A stretch of 40,219 nt of DNA from a candidate division NC10 bacterium RIFCSPLOWO2_12_FULL_66_18 (GTDB lineage: Bacteria; Methylomirabilota; Methylomirabilia; Methylomirabilales; 2-02-FULL-66-22). Within the stretch, counting starts at the first letter, position 1, and the number at the start of each line of letters is the position of its first letter. The stretch spans positions 1 through 40,219 of the forward strand of contig METI01000083.1 of NCBI GenBank assembly GCA_001771285.1, given 5' to 3'. Below, in pieces: positions 33,328 through 40,219 of this stretch. A program made the position numbers and the translations under genes. Below the pieces are notes generated by a model. The model did no database searches. It had not been told where the DNA came from and saw nothing but the letters and a program-made list of their open reading frames with translations.

Positions 33328-34173
33328 TTAATTGAACCAAAGCCGTTCCGCGGTTCCCCCCATGATCGCATCCAGTTGCACTGTGGAGAGGAACTTCGCC
33401 TCCCGCGGCAAGAGGTTGCGATTGCGCACGTACCCGCAGCCGGCGAGGACGTGGGGAAAGTCCGACCCCCACATGCAGCGGTCCGCGCCGAAGGCCTTGA
33501 CCGCCGCCTCCACGAAGGGCATGCCGTCTCGGTACGGGTAGCGCTCCTCACACCAGTGGTGAAACCCGGACAACTTGACGGAGACGGTGGGCAGGCTGGC
33601 GAGCTCGAGGAGGGCCTTGAAGACCGGCTGGTGCAGGCTCGCCTTTGGCACCGGGTTGTTGAGATGGTCAATCACCACGCGCAGGGACGGAAATCTCTTC
33701 AGCAGCCCGTGCAGCCTTGCAAGGCCTCTCCCCGCCCAGAGCAGGCAGACGATGGTGTCCGTCTCGGCGATGGCTTCCCACAGCGGCATGGTCTCTTCGA
33801 TCCCCAACCAGGGTCCCGTCGTCGGGCCCTCTCCCTCGCGGTAGGCTCGCAAGCGGATCCCGGTGGCACCCTGGGCGCGCCATTTCTTCAGGGCCGCGGC
33901 CGCGCCCGGTCCGCGCGGATCAATCACGCAGACGGCCCGGAACCGGTCCGGGTACCGCCTGGCGCACTCGATCATGTACGAATTGTCCCAGTGGTACAAC
34001 CAGGGCTGGACGAACACCGCCTTGTCCACGCCGGCCTCATCCATGTAATCCATGAACAGCTCGACCGATGCCTGGGCCTGGGCGCTGTAGTTGCCGGGGC
34101 CCATCGGTCCCGGGGCTTTCCCGGCTGCGGTCTCGTCCCAGACGTGCAGGTGCGAATCGATGATGGGTGCCAT
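33328..34173 (-). CDS. Amidohydrolase family 2 protein (PDC-lactonase-like)
   Basis: 281 residues from the ATG at 34173. The metal-dependent TIM barrel of the amidohydrolase-2 family: first strand IIDSHLHVWDE with the HxH pair, KAVFVQPWLYHWDNSYM, VIDHLNNPVP with the strand-6 histidine region, and GADRCMWGSDFPHVLAGCGY with the catalytic aspartate. Relatives hydrolyse lactones such as 2-pyrone-4,6-dicarboxylate or decarboxylate aromatic acids. It follows the amidase gene by 59 bp; the pair may act in sequence on an amide-containing compound. The open frame extends far upstream through the amidase gene in another frame and is not used. Confidence 0.88.
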   Translation of the reverse strand: MAPIIDSHLHVWDETAAGKAPGPMGPGNYSAQAQASVELFMDYMDEAGVDKAVFVQPWLYHWDNSYMIECARRYPDRFRAVCVIDPRGPGAAAALKKWRAQGATGIRLRAYREGEGPTTGPWLGIEETMPLWEAIAETDTIVCLLWAGRGLARLHGLLKRFPSLRVVIDHLNNPVPKASLHQPVFKALLELASLPTVSVKLSGFHHWCEERYPYRDGMPFVEAAVKAFGADRCMWGSDFPHVLAGCGYVRNRNLLPREAKFLSTVQLDAIMGGTAERLWFN

Positions 34174-34232
34174 GCGCGGTTTCCTCTCAGGTGATGGGTC
34201 GCAGGGATCTGCGTGCGTTCTCGCTCCGGGGG

Positions 34233-35588
34233 TCAGAGTGCGGGCCGTCGCGCGTGCCAGGGGGTGGCCGCCTCGTAGGCCGTCCCGACCCGCAGGATCG
34301 TGGCCTCGTCGAAGTGGCGCCCCACGATCTGCAGCCCGAGGGGGAGACCCGGGGGCGCGAAGCCCATCGGCACGCCCAGGGCGGGCAGACCAAATGTGCT
34401 GGAGGGCGCGTTGAACACCGGATCCCCCGTGGATCCCAGGCCCTCCGGCGCGGGACCCGGCGCCGCGGGCGTGACCAGCACATCCACCTCGCGGAGGAGC
34501 CGGCGGATGGCCGCAATGGCCTCGGACCGGACCTGTTGCGCGCGAAGGTAGGACGCGGCCGGGATCAGCAAGCCCGCCTCGATCAGCGCGGCGAGCTTCG
34601 GCCCGTACTCCTGCCGCCGCACCCGGAATCGGTCCCGGTGGAAGGCCGCGGCCTCGGCGTGCAGGACCACGCGGCCCGCCTCCACGCCGGCCTCGAAGCA
34701 GGCCGGAAGCTGCACATCGCGCACGCGGATTCCGAGCCCTGCCAACACGCGAACGGCGTCTTGAAAGGCTGCCATGACGGCCGCGCTCGAGCGCGCCGGA
34801 AAGTACCGGTCCGGAATCCCCGCGGCCAGCCCTCCGGGTGGCTCGGCCATCTTTTCGACATAACACGGTACGGATCGGTCTGCCGCACTCGGATCGTTGG
34901 GATCCGGTCCCGCCACCGCCTCCAACAGCAGGGCCGCATCCCGGACCGTTCTGGCGATCGGGCCGGGATGGTCGAGCGACCAGGCGAGCGGGAGGATCCC
35001 GTAACGGCTCACCCGGCCGTAGGTCGGCTTGAGCCCCACGACCCCGCAGAACGCGGCGGGCCGGACAATGGAACCGACTGTCTGGGTCCCGAAGGCCCCC
35101 AGGCACATGCCCGCCGCCACGGCCGCAGCCGACCCGCTGCTGGACCCGCCGGGCGTGTGGTCTGTGTTCCAAGGATTCCTGGTGGGGGCCGGGTCGGCGT
35201 ACGCGAACTCCGTGGTGGCCGTCTTGCCCAGCACGATCGCGCCGGCCGCCCGCAACCGCCGGACGACCGTCGCACCGTAGGTCGGGATGAAGCCGGCCAG
35301 GACCCTCGAACCACCAGCCGTCTCGAGGCCGGCCGTGTAGTAGATGTCCTTGATGCCGACCGGGATCCCGTGCAGGGGTCCCAGGTGCGTCCCCTTCCGG
35401 AGGAGTTTCTCGAGGCGTTCTGCCTCTGCCAGCGCCTGCTCCGGCACCGTCCGTGCCCACGCCAGGAGGTGCGGGTCCACGGCGGCGATCCGGTCGAGGT
35501 GAGAGCGCACCAGATCCACGGGCGACAGCGCCCCCTGGCGGATCAGGTCGCTGGCTTCGGCCAGTGTCAGCTCCCACGGCTCTCCCAT
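34233..35588 (-). CDS. Amidase, amidase-signature family (AtzE-like)
   Basis: 451 residues from the ATG at 35588, preceded by GAGGGG. The Ser-cisSer-Lys triad is visible: lysine in GIPVGIKDIYYTAGL, serines in TPGGSSSGSAAAVAAGMC and GTQTVGSIVRPAAFCGVVG. The C-terminus GFAPPGLPLGLQIVGRHFDE is typical. It is distinct from the island amidase at 18944. A 64-residue protein resembling AtzG, the small partner of the 1-carboxybiuret hydrolase AtzE, is encoded just upstream and separated only by repeat copy F. The substrate is unknown. The last residues, AATPWHARRPAL, recall the island enzyme, so the two are homologous but well diverged. Confidence 0.9.
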   Translation of the reverse strand: MGEPWELTLAEASDLIRQGALSPVDLVRSHLDRIAAVDPHLLAWARTVPEQALAEAERLEKLLRKGTHLGPLHGIPVGIKDIYYTAGLETAGGSRVLAGFIPTYGATVVRRLRAAGAIVLGKTATTEFAYADPAPTRNPWNTDHTPGGSSSGSAAAVAAGMCLGAFGTQTVGSIVRPAAFCGVVGLKPTYGRVSRYGILPLAWSLDHPGPIARTVRDAALLLEAVAGPDPNDPSAADRSVPCYVEKMAEPPGGLAAGIPDRYFPARSSAAVMAAFQDAVRVLAGLGIRVRDVQLPACFEAGVEAGRVVLHAEAAAFHRDRFRVRRQEYGPKLAALIEAGLLIPAASYLRAQQVRSEAIAAIRRLLREVDVLVTPAAPGPAPEGLGSTGDPVFNAPSSTFGLPALGVPMGFAPPGLPLGLQIVGRHFDEATILRVGTAYEAATPWHARRPAL

Positions 35589-35636
35589 GTCGGCGTCCCC
35601 TCAGTACACCGAAATGTGATGCAGCCTTCGTCCTCG

Positions 35637-35810
35637 CCCGGATTATTCGCGAACATGTTCGCGAATAATCGCGGGGAATGACCAAATCCCAATCCGCCGC
35701 GGGCGGAATGACCAATTGCGGATGGCAGTTCCGTGAAGCCCCGTGACGGCGCGCTGTGCGCGCCCACCATCATTGGTCATTGGAAATTGGTCATTGGTCA
35801 TTTGATCCGG
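35637..35810 (+). mobile_element. MITE-like element copy F (truncated, GC-rich subtype)
   Basis: Begins CCCGGATTATTCGCG at 35637 with the perfect 30-bp palindrome at 35641-35670, and runs to TTTGATCCGG at 35810. There the remaining terminal segment of about 35 bp seen in other copies is missing. It shares the CCGCCGCGGGCGG insert with copy C. The left flank is CTCG, not YTAR. The eroded end is fused to the 3' part of the AtzG-like gene, whose last codons and stop lie inside the element. Confidence 0.87.
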
Positions 35811-35985
35811 GGATCACCAGAACGGTGGCCGGCTCGGTCTCCATTGCGACGGTCGCCCCGTGCACCGCCGCCAGGGCCGGGCCGAGCATCGTCCAAGCCT
35901 CCAGGGGCTTCCGGGTGCTGTCGCCCTCCAATGTCATCCCCAAGAGTTCCCCAATCCATTGTCGCACCTGCTCGGGTGGTTCCAT
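35791..35985 (-). CDS. AtzG-like (DUF4089-type) small amidase partner
   Basis: 64 residues from the ATG at 35985 (MEPPEQVRQWIGELLGMTLE), with GGAAGGG eight bases upstream and only 14 bp after the aminotransferase stop. The pattern of an N-terminal helix with LLGMTL, a middle helix AWTMLGPALAAVHG and an end METEPATVLVIP resembles AtzG/DUF4089 proteins, GatC-like subunits that bind and stabilise AtzE-type amidases. Its place directly upstream of an amidase gene fits. The final residues GSNDQ and the stop are encoded by repeat copy F, so the original C-terminus has been replaced. Family assignment is by pattern only. Confidence 0.55.
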   Translation of the reverse strand: MEPPEQVRQWIGELLGMTLEGDSTRKPLEAWTMLGPALAAVHGATVAMETEPATVLVIPGSNDQ

Positions 35986-35999
35986 TGTCGTCACCCTTC

Positions 36000-37175
36000 C
36001 TATCCGATCGCCCGCGCCAGCCGGGCCACGCCCTCGTCGATGTCGGTCAGGGGTGGGCTCACGAAGTTGAGCCGCATCGTCCCCTCGCCCCCACCGGCCG
36101 GGAAGAAGGCGGCGCCGGGCACATAGGCGACCCCCTGATCCAGCGCCTTGCTGAGCAGACCCGTAGCCGACTGGCCGGAAGGTAGCCGCAGCAACAGGAA
36201 CATTCCTCCGGCCGGGCGGGTCCAAGTCGCCCGTCCCGTCAACTGCCGCTCCAGCGCCCGGAGGAAGGCATCCCGCTTTTCCCGGTAGGCGGCCCGCAGA
36301 TGCGCCACCTGCGCCGGAAGGTGCCCGGCAGCCACGTAGCGGTGAACCATGCGCTGCGTGAACGAGTTGGCGTGGAGATCCGTGACCTGCTTCAAGAGGG
36401 CAAGGCGGGCAATGACTGGCGCCGGCCCGGCGATCCACGCGACGCGCAGCCCGGGGGAGATGGTCTTGCTGAAGGTCCCCACCGTCAGGACCGGTGCCTC
36501 CGGGTCGGCCGCGGCCAGAGGGGCCGGCTCGCCGGCGTCGTAGCGGAGGTGGAGGTAGGCCTCATCCGCCAGAACCGGCACGCCGGCCGCTGCCGCCGCG
36601 CGAAGCACGGCGACGCGCCGATTGGTGGCCAGCGTCGTTCCGGCGGGATTCTGATGGTTGGGCATGCTGTAGAGGAGCTTCACGCGGGATTGCTTGAGCG
36701 CCGCGGCCGCGGCATCGGGATCCAGGCCGTCTGCATCCGTGGCGACGGGCCGCGCCGTTGCTTCATACGAGGCGAAAACCTGCAAGGCCGCCAGGTAGCT
36801 GGGCTCTTCGGTGAGGACCACATCCCCAGACTGGAGGAAGGCGCGCGCAACCAGGTCAATCCCCTGCTGCGAGCCGCTCACGATGAGGACCTGCTCCGCC
36901 TTCGTCGGAACGTCTCTGGCAGTCAGGTCCGCCGCCACCCACTCGCGGAGCGGACGGTACCCCTCAGCCTCCCCGTACTGGAGCCCTGCCCGCCAATCTT
37001 CGGCCAGGATTTCTGCCGCCGCCTCCTGGAGGGCCTTCACGGGGAACCCGGCAGGATCCGGCAGCCCCGAGGCGAAGTTGATGACCGGGCGCTGTGAGAG
37101 CACCCGGATGAGTGCCATGATCGGGGATGGTTCAACCCGCCCCATTCTCCTCGCGTACAGCGTCTCCCACTCCAT
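36000..37175 (-). CDS. PLP-dependent aminotransferase, class I/II (MocR/LysN-like)
   Basis: 391 residues from the ATG at 37175, preceded by GGGAGG. Fold-type I aminotransferase: INFASGLPDPAGFPVKAL at the N-terminus, LQYGEAEGYRPLREWVA, SGSQQGIDLVARAFL, SMPNHQNPAGTTLATNRR with the PLP-contact Asn, ADEAYLHLRYD with the Asp, and the Schiff-base lysine in GTFSKTISPGLRVAW; the C-terminal arginine is in GTMRLNFVSPP. It resembles 2-aminoadipate/aromatic/valine-pyruvate type enzymes without the MocR DNA-binding domain. The amino donor is unknown. Followed by the AtzG-like and AtzE-like genes; preceded by copy E and the NUDIX gene. The frame stays open to 37205, but those residues are not family-like. 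Confidence 0.92.
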   Translation of the reverse strand: MEWETLYARRMGRVEPSPIMALIRVLSQRPVINFASGLPDPAGFPVKALQEAAAEILAEDWRAGLQYGEAEGYRPLREWVAADLTARDVPTKAEQVLIVSGSQQGIDLVARAFLQSGDVVLTEEPSYLAALQVFASYEATARPVATDADGLDPDAAAAALKQSRVKLLYSMPNHQNPAGTTLATNRRVAVLRAAAAAGVPVLADEAYLHLRYDAGEPAPLAAADPEAPVLTVGTFSKTISPGLRVAWIAGPAPVIARLALLKQVTDLHANSFTQRMVHRYVAAGHLPAQVAHLRAAYREKRDAFLRALERQLTGRATWTRPAGGMFLLLRLPSGQSATGLLSKALDQGVAYVPGAAFFPAGGGEGTMRLNFVSPPLTDIDEGVARLARAIG

Positions 37176-37215
37176 CGCGCCTCCCTTTGTCAGCGAGCGT
37201 CTCAAGCCTTGCTAG

Positions 37216-37413
37216 CCCGCATTATTCACGAACGGACCCGTGAATTCTCCGGATCAAATGACCAATGACCAATTTCCAATGACCAATGATGGTGGGCGCG
37301 CACAGCGCGCCGTCAAGGGGCTTCACGGAACTCCCATCCGCAATTGGTCATTGGTCATTGGGATTTGGTCATTCCCCGCGATTATTCGCGAACATGTTCG
37401 CGAATAATCCGGG
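37216..37413 (-). mobile_element. MITE-like element copy E (complete, 198 bp)
   Basis: Complete 198-bp copy between the NUDIX and aminotransferase genes. It is flanked by CTAG at 37212-37215 and 37414-37417; the latter includes the NUDIX stop. The 30-bp palindrome is at 37380-37409. The sequence is nearly identical to copy B, differing at a few positions (for example CAAGGGG for CACGGGG in the core). Without it the NUDIX-aminotransferase gap would be about 36 bp. Confidence 0.92.
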
Positions 37414-38016
37414 CTAGGGTGTGTGGCCGGCCTGGCGGGCCCTCCAGACGCCGTGGGCAGCCACGGCGTATTTCTGGTGCAACTCATGCCAGTCAGGCAC
37501 CTCGTTGATCCACCAGTATCGAGCCTCCGTGATCTCGTGCGACGGCTGCGGTGTCCCTCCCACCACGTCACAAAGATAGACGATCGCAATGGCGCTGTGT
37601 GGACCGAATCCGACGTTCGGCTTCCGCGTGAACACCCCCACGAGCTGCCGGGATTGAACCTCGAGCCCTGTCTCCTCCCTTGCCTCACGGACGGCAGCCT
37701 CCTCGGGTGATTCGTTGGGCTCGACCCAGCCGCAGGGCAAACACCACAGCCCGTCATCGGATCGCCGCACCAGCAGGATCCGACCTTCACGATCGAAGAT
37801 CGCGGCGTCGGCCCCGACCTTGGGTGTGATATAGCCCAGCTCCCCGACCAGCCGATGCCGGACAGCGTCAGGCGGGAGATCGAGCGACTCACCGTAATAC
37901 TTCGTGGCGAGCGCCAGGAGACGCTCGAACCGCTCCCGGTCGTAGGGATTGGTCGTGTAGTTGAGGCCGTTCCGGGCGATGGTTTGTAGCTCGTCCAGCA
38001 ACGGCAAGATATCCAT
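37414..38016 (-). CDS. NUDIX hydrolase with N-terminal helical domain
   Basis: 200 residues from the ATG at 38016, behind AAGGAGAGCACACGG. The N-terminal 65 residues (LLDELQTIARNGLNYTTNPY, then DRERFERLLALATKYY) match the helical extension of bacterial ADP-ribose-type NUDIX enzymes. The NUDIX box is complete: G-x5-E-x7-REAREETGLEV (residues about 104-126). It likely hydrolyses a nucleoside diphosphate linked to another moiety, using Mg2+. The open frame reaches 38346 but runs into the aldo/keto reductase gene in another frame and is not used. Its stop is part of the CTAG duplicated by copy E. Confidence 0.92.
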   Translation of the reverse strand: MDILPLLDELQTIARNGLNYTTNPYDRERFERLLALATKYYGESLDLPPDAVRHRLVGELGYITPKVGADAAIFDREGRILLVRRSDDGLWCLPCGWVEPNESPEEAAVREAREETGLEVQSRQLVGVFTRKPNVGFGPHSAIAIVYLCDVVGGTPQPSHEITEARYWWINEVPDWHELHQKYAVAAHGVWRARQAGHTP

Positions 38017-38170
38017 CCGTGTGCTCTCCTTGCTTCTGGCGGGAGTCCCCAGGTAAACTCTCGCATTACTTTGGCGAGCGCCGCCGGTTGCTCTTCGGAA
38101 CCCTTCGCATGTTGTCGCCGGACCCATGAGCTTTTCGAGGAGTAGCTGGGCGCCGCCGGGATCCTGATCC

Positions 38171-39037
38171 TCAGGCCCACGAGCCGACGAAGGGAGAGTG
38201 ATACTGGTGTGCCGTCCCCACCAGCGCCTCCTGGGCAGCGGCGTCCAGGGGGCGGAAGCGCTCTGCCGCCGCGAGGAACTTCGGCAGCACCGTGACGTCG
38301 CCGACGCTGCATAACGTCGTGATCGGCTGGGAGAGGTTGAAGGCAACCGCCTGGTCGATGATCTTCTGGTCCGTGAACGGCTCGTACCAGGTGGTGTGGG
38401 TCTTGGGCCGGTCGCCCCAGGGGTCCTTGGCCAGCGTCTTGATGATGTGGACCCCCACGTCCTTCTGGCGGCAGGTCTCCAGCAGAGCCTGGACGTCGCG
38501 GCGGTACTCGGGCATGGACCAGAGGACGAAGTTCAGCGGGAACATCACCGTGTCGAAGTCGAAGCGGCGGAGGGCCTCCAGGTGCGTGCGCGGCGCGTCG
38601 TGGGTGTGGCCGGTGATGCCCAGCCAGCGCACTATCCGCTCCTCGCGTGCCTCGATCAGGGCCTCCAGTGCCCTGCCCTTGGCAGTACATTCGTCCAGCT
38701 CGCGCAGTTTGCAGACGGCATGCAACTGGTAGAGATCGAAGCGGTCCGTCCCGAGCCGCTCCAGCGAGCGGTGAAGCTCGGCCTTGGCGCCGTCGCGGGT
38801 GCGCTGGGCGGTCTTGCAACCGAGGAAGATCTTGTCCCGGATCCTGGGCATCCATGGCCTCAGTCGCAACTCGGCGTCCCCATAGCGCGGCGCCACGTCA
38901 ATGTGGTTGACGCCGTAGTCCAGCGCCGTCTGGATGGCGCGGTCCGCCACGTCCTGGTCCACCCGGCCGATCCCGGCGGACCCGAAGGCCACCACCGTGC
39001 TCATCTGCCCCGTCCGCCCCAACCGGCGCCGTTCCAT
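38171..39037 (-). CDS. Aldo/keto reductase family oxidoreductase
   Basis: 288 residues from the ATG at 39037, behind GGGGAGGTCCGAGT. TIM-barrel NAD(P)H oxidoreductase: N-terminus RRLGRTGQMSTVVAFGSAGI, catalytic Asp and Tyr in NHIDVAPRYGDAELRL, lysine in FLGCKTAQRTR, histidine in LYQLHAVCKL. The substrate histidine segment is less typical (LHAV for LHRP). The C-terminal half is shorter than in classical members and ends AHQYHSPFVGSWA. Substrate unknown. Possibly in one unit with the second reductase upstream (143 bp gap). Confidence 0.9.
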   Translation of the reverse strand: MERRRLGRTGQMSTVVAFGSAGIGRVDQDVADRAIQTALDYGVNHIDVAPRYGDAELRLRPWMPRIRDKIFLGCKTAQRTRDGAKAELHRSLERLGTDRFDLYQLHAVCKLRELDECTAKGRALEALIEAREERIVRWLGITGHTHDAPRTHLEALRRFDFDTVMFPLNFVLWSMPEYRRDVQALLETCRQKDVGVHIIKTLAKDPWGDRPKTHTTWYEPFTDQKIIDQAVAFNLSQPITTLCSVGDVTVLPKFLAAAERFRPLDAAAQEALVGTAHQYHSPFVGSWA

Positions 39038-39180
39038 ACTCGGACCTCCCCTTGCGGCGTTTTGTTGGCCAAGATTACCCCAGGTCGGTCGGTTCGGCCA
39101 AGTCCATTCTTGACAGGCGGGAGGTATCCTTTTTCCCCGGCGGCTGAAGCGCCTCGGCCCCTCTGAGCCTCGTCTGTACC

Positions 39181-39990
39181 CTAGAGGGAAGCCTGGAAGG
39201 CGACGTCGATCACCTTGAGATCGTCCGGGGACAGCCTGAAGTCGAGTGCGGCGGCATTCTCACGGGCGTGCTCAGCCCGGCTGGCCTTGGGGATCGTGAA
39301 AAGCGATGGGCGCCGGGTCAGGAAGTTGAGTGCCACCTGGCGGGGGGTCCGGCCATACTTCTTGGCAATCTCAGCGATCACGCCGCGATGGAAGCCCCCC
39401 CTGGCCAGAGGCGTGTATCCGACGACCGCGATGTTGTGCTTCTCGCAGGACGGCAGGAGGTCCCGCTCGATCCTGCGGTCCCGCAAGTGGTGGAGCACCT
39501 GATCGCACACAAGGTGCTCCCGTGTGAGGGCCGCCTGGGCAGCCTGAAGTTTCGCCACGTCGAAGTTGCTGACACCGATGAAGCGGATCAGGCCCCGCCT
39601 GACCAGTTCCTCCATGGCGCGCATCGTCTCGGCAATGGGGTGCTGGCTTGGCCAGTGGAGAAGGTAGAGGTCAACGTACTCGGTGTCGAGCCGTTTGAGC
39701 GAGCGCTCGCACGCACGGAGCGTGCCCGCGTACGAGGCATTGTCCGGCCAGACCTTGGTGGTGATGAAGACGTCCGCGCGCCGTCCTGCAATGGCCTGGG
39801 CGACGACGCGCTCTGCACCACCGTCGCCATAAGCCTCGGCGGTATCAATGTGGGTCATCCCGAGCTCGATACCGAGGCGCAGCGCCGCGATCTCGTCTCT
39901 TTCCGTGCGGCGGCTCTCCCCCATCCCCCACGTCCCCTGGCCAATGACGGTCACATTCACCCCTGTAGCTCCGAACAGTCGCGTAATCAT
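39181..39990 (-). CDS. Aldo/keto reductase (2,5-diketo-gluconate reductase-like)
   Basis: 269 residues from the ATG at 39990. Complete catalytic tetrad: Asp and Tyr in MTHIDTAEAYGDGGAERVV, lysine in VFITTKVWPDNA and histidine in DLYLLHWPSQHP. The family continues with IRFIGVSNFDVAKLQAA and VALNFLTRRPSLFTIPKAS, the NADPH-binding end. It resembles the small AKR5-type enzymes that reduce keto sugars or aldehydes. It is not a close copy of the neighbour at 38171. No clear ribosome binding site was found before the ATG. Confidence 0.92.
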   Translation of the reverse strand: MITRLFGATGVNVTVIGQGTWGMGESRRTERDEIAALRLGIELGMTHIDTAEAYGDGGAERVVAQAIAGRRADVFITTKVWPDNASYAGTLRACERSLKRLDTEYVDLYLLHWPSQHPIAETMRAMEELVRRGLIRFIGVSNFDVAKLQAAQAALTREHLVCDQVLHHLRDRRIERDLLPSCEKHNIAVVGYTPLARGGFHRGVIAEIAKKYGRTPRQVALNFLTRRPSLFTIPKASRAEHARENAAALDFRLSPDDLKVIDVAFQASL

Positions 39991-40219
39991 GACACCCTCG
40001 CGGGGATGGATGTCTGCGTCTCAAAGTCACTCAAAGCCACTAAAGCCGCAACGTCCCCCTCTCCCATCCCCCTCCCCGTTCCTCCCGTCCTAAGCCGTGC
40101 ATGTGCCTATCCTCTCACTCTGATGATCCTGATCTGCCCTCAGATCCTCGGCAAGGTGATCTCGCGCTGGGCCTGATATTTGCCTTTCTTGTCCGCATAC
40201 GAGGTTTCGCAAATTTCGT
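39991..40219. other. Intergenic end region without recognisable gene
   Basis: No credible coding frame, RNA gene or promoter is seen. Bases 40020-40049 carry a short imperfect tandem repeat of about 10 bp (CTCAAAGTCA, CTCAAAGCCA, CTAAAGCCG). The window ends before any next gene is apparent. Confidence 0.5.

Noticed and set aside
34174..35715. N-terminal extension of the amidohydrolase frame across the amidase gene
   Set aside because: The extension is a shadow of the amidase in another frame. The amidohydrolase homology starts at the ATG at 34173.

Overview
The window is GC-rich, gene-dense DNA. Lipoproteins, a periplasmic binding protein of the branched-chain amino acid (Liv) class and a TRAP binding protein point to a Gram-negative, probably heterotrophic soil or subsurface bacterium. 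The gene set and the many short interspersed repeats resemble uncultured lineages such as Rokubacteria/Methylomirabilota, but the sequence alone does not prove this.

Bases 1-18257 hold one long minus-strand gene train. Read in the direction of transcription it is: a sigma-70-like promoter (about 18.24 kb), livK, livH, livM, livG, livF, then 5-oxoprolinase genes pxpA, pxpB and pxpC (pxpC carries a C-terminal biotinyl domain), a glutamate dehydrogenase, a small lipoprotein, a DUF4392/D-glutamate-cyclase-type protein, galT, a four-GAF histidine kinase, a lone receiver protein, then a sigma-54 promoter, glnB and glnA. The chemistry reads as amino-compound import, 5-oxoproline opening to glutamate, glutamate oxidation to 2-oxoglutarate and ammonium, and ammonium assimilation by glutamine synthetase under PII control.

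Bases about 18.4-24.6 kb look like an acquired, visibly less GC-rich island: remnant genes, an amidase, a BKACE enzyme, a three-gene TRAP transporter with a leftover dctP tail, and an IS5-family transposase remnant. Just beyond it (24819-25622) is a DUF1445 protein, the other domain type of the two-domain D-glutamate cyclase of animals. The island may therefore have separated it from the liv-pxp train. Divergent from it is larB-larC followed three bases later by a second glutamate dehydrogenase.

Bases 29.2-40.2 kb are mixed minus-strand metabolic genes: a methyltransferase, a beta-hydroxyacid dehydrogenase, a cupin, a lipoprotein, a PilZ protein, a truncated 2-hydroxyacid dehydrogenase, DinB, an amidohydrolase, an AtzE-type amidase with a putative AtzG-like partner, an aminotransferase, a NUDIX hydrolase and two aldo/keto reductases.

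The most striking feature is a family of small mobile-looking elements, with six copies in 40 kb. Three copies are exactly 198 bp, have about 18-bp terminal inverted repeats, and are flanked by 4-bp direct repeats CTAG, CTAG or CTAA. The element lies with zero spacing after the stop codon of glnA, glnB, the kinase, livG and the NUDIX gene. A YTAR target would explain this, because in GC-rich DNA such tetramers occur mainly at stop codons. Two other kinds of low-complexity repeat have entered coding sequence: in frame in the kinase ATPase domain, in frame at the LivM N-terminus, and at the pxpB-pxpC junction, where pxpB has lost its stop.
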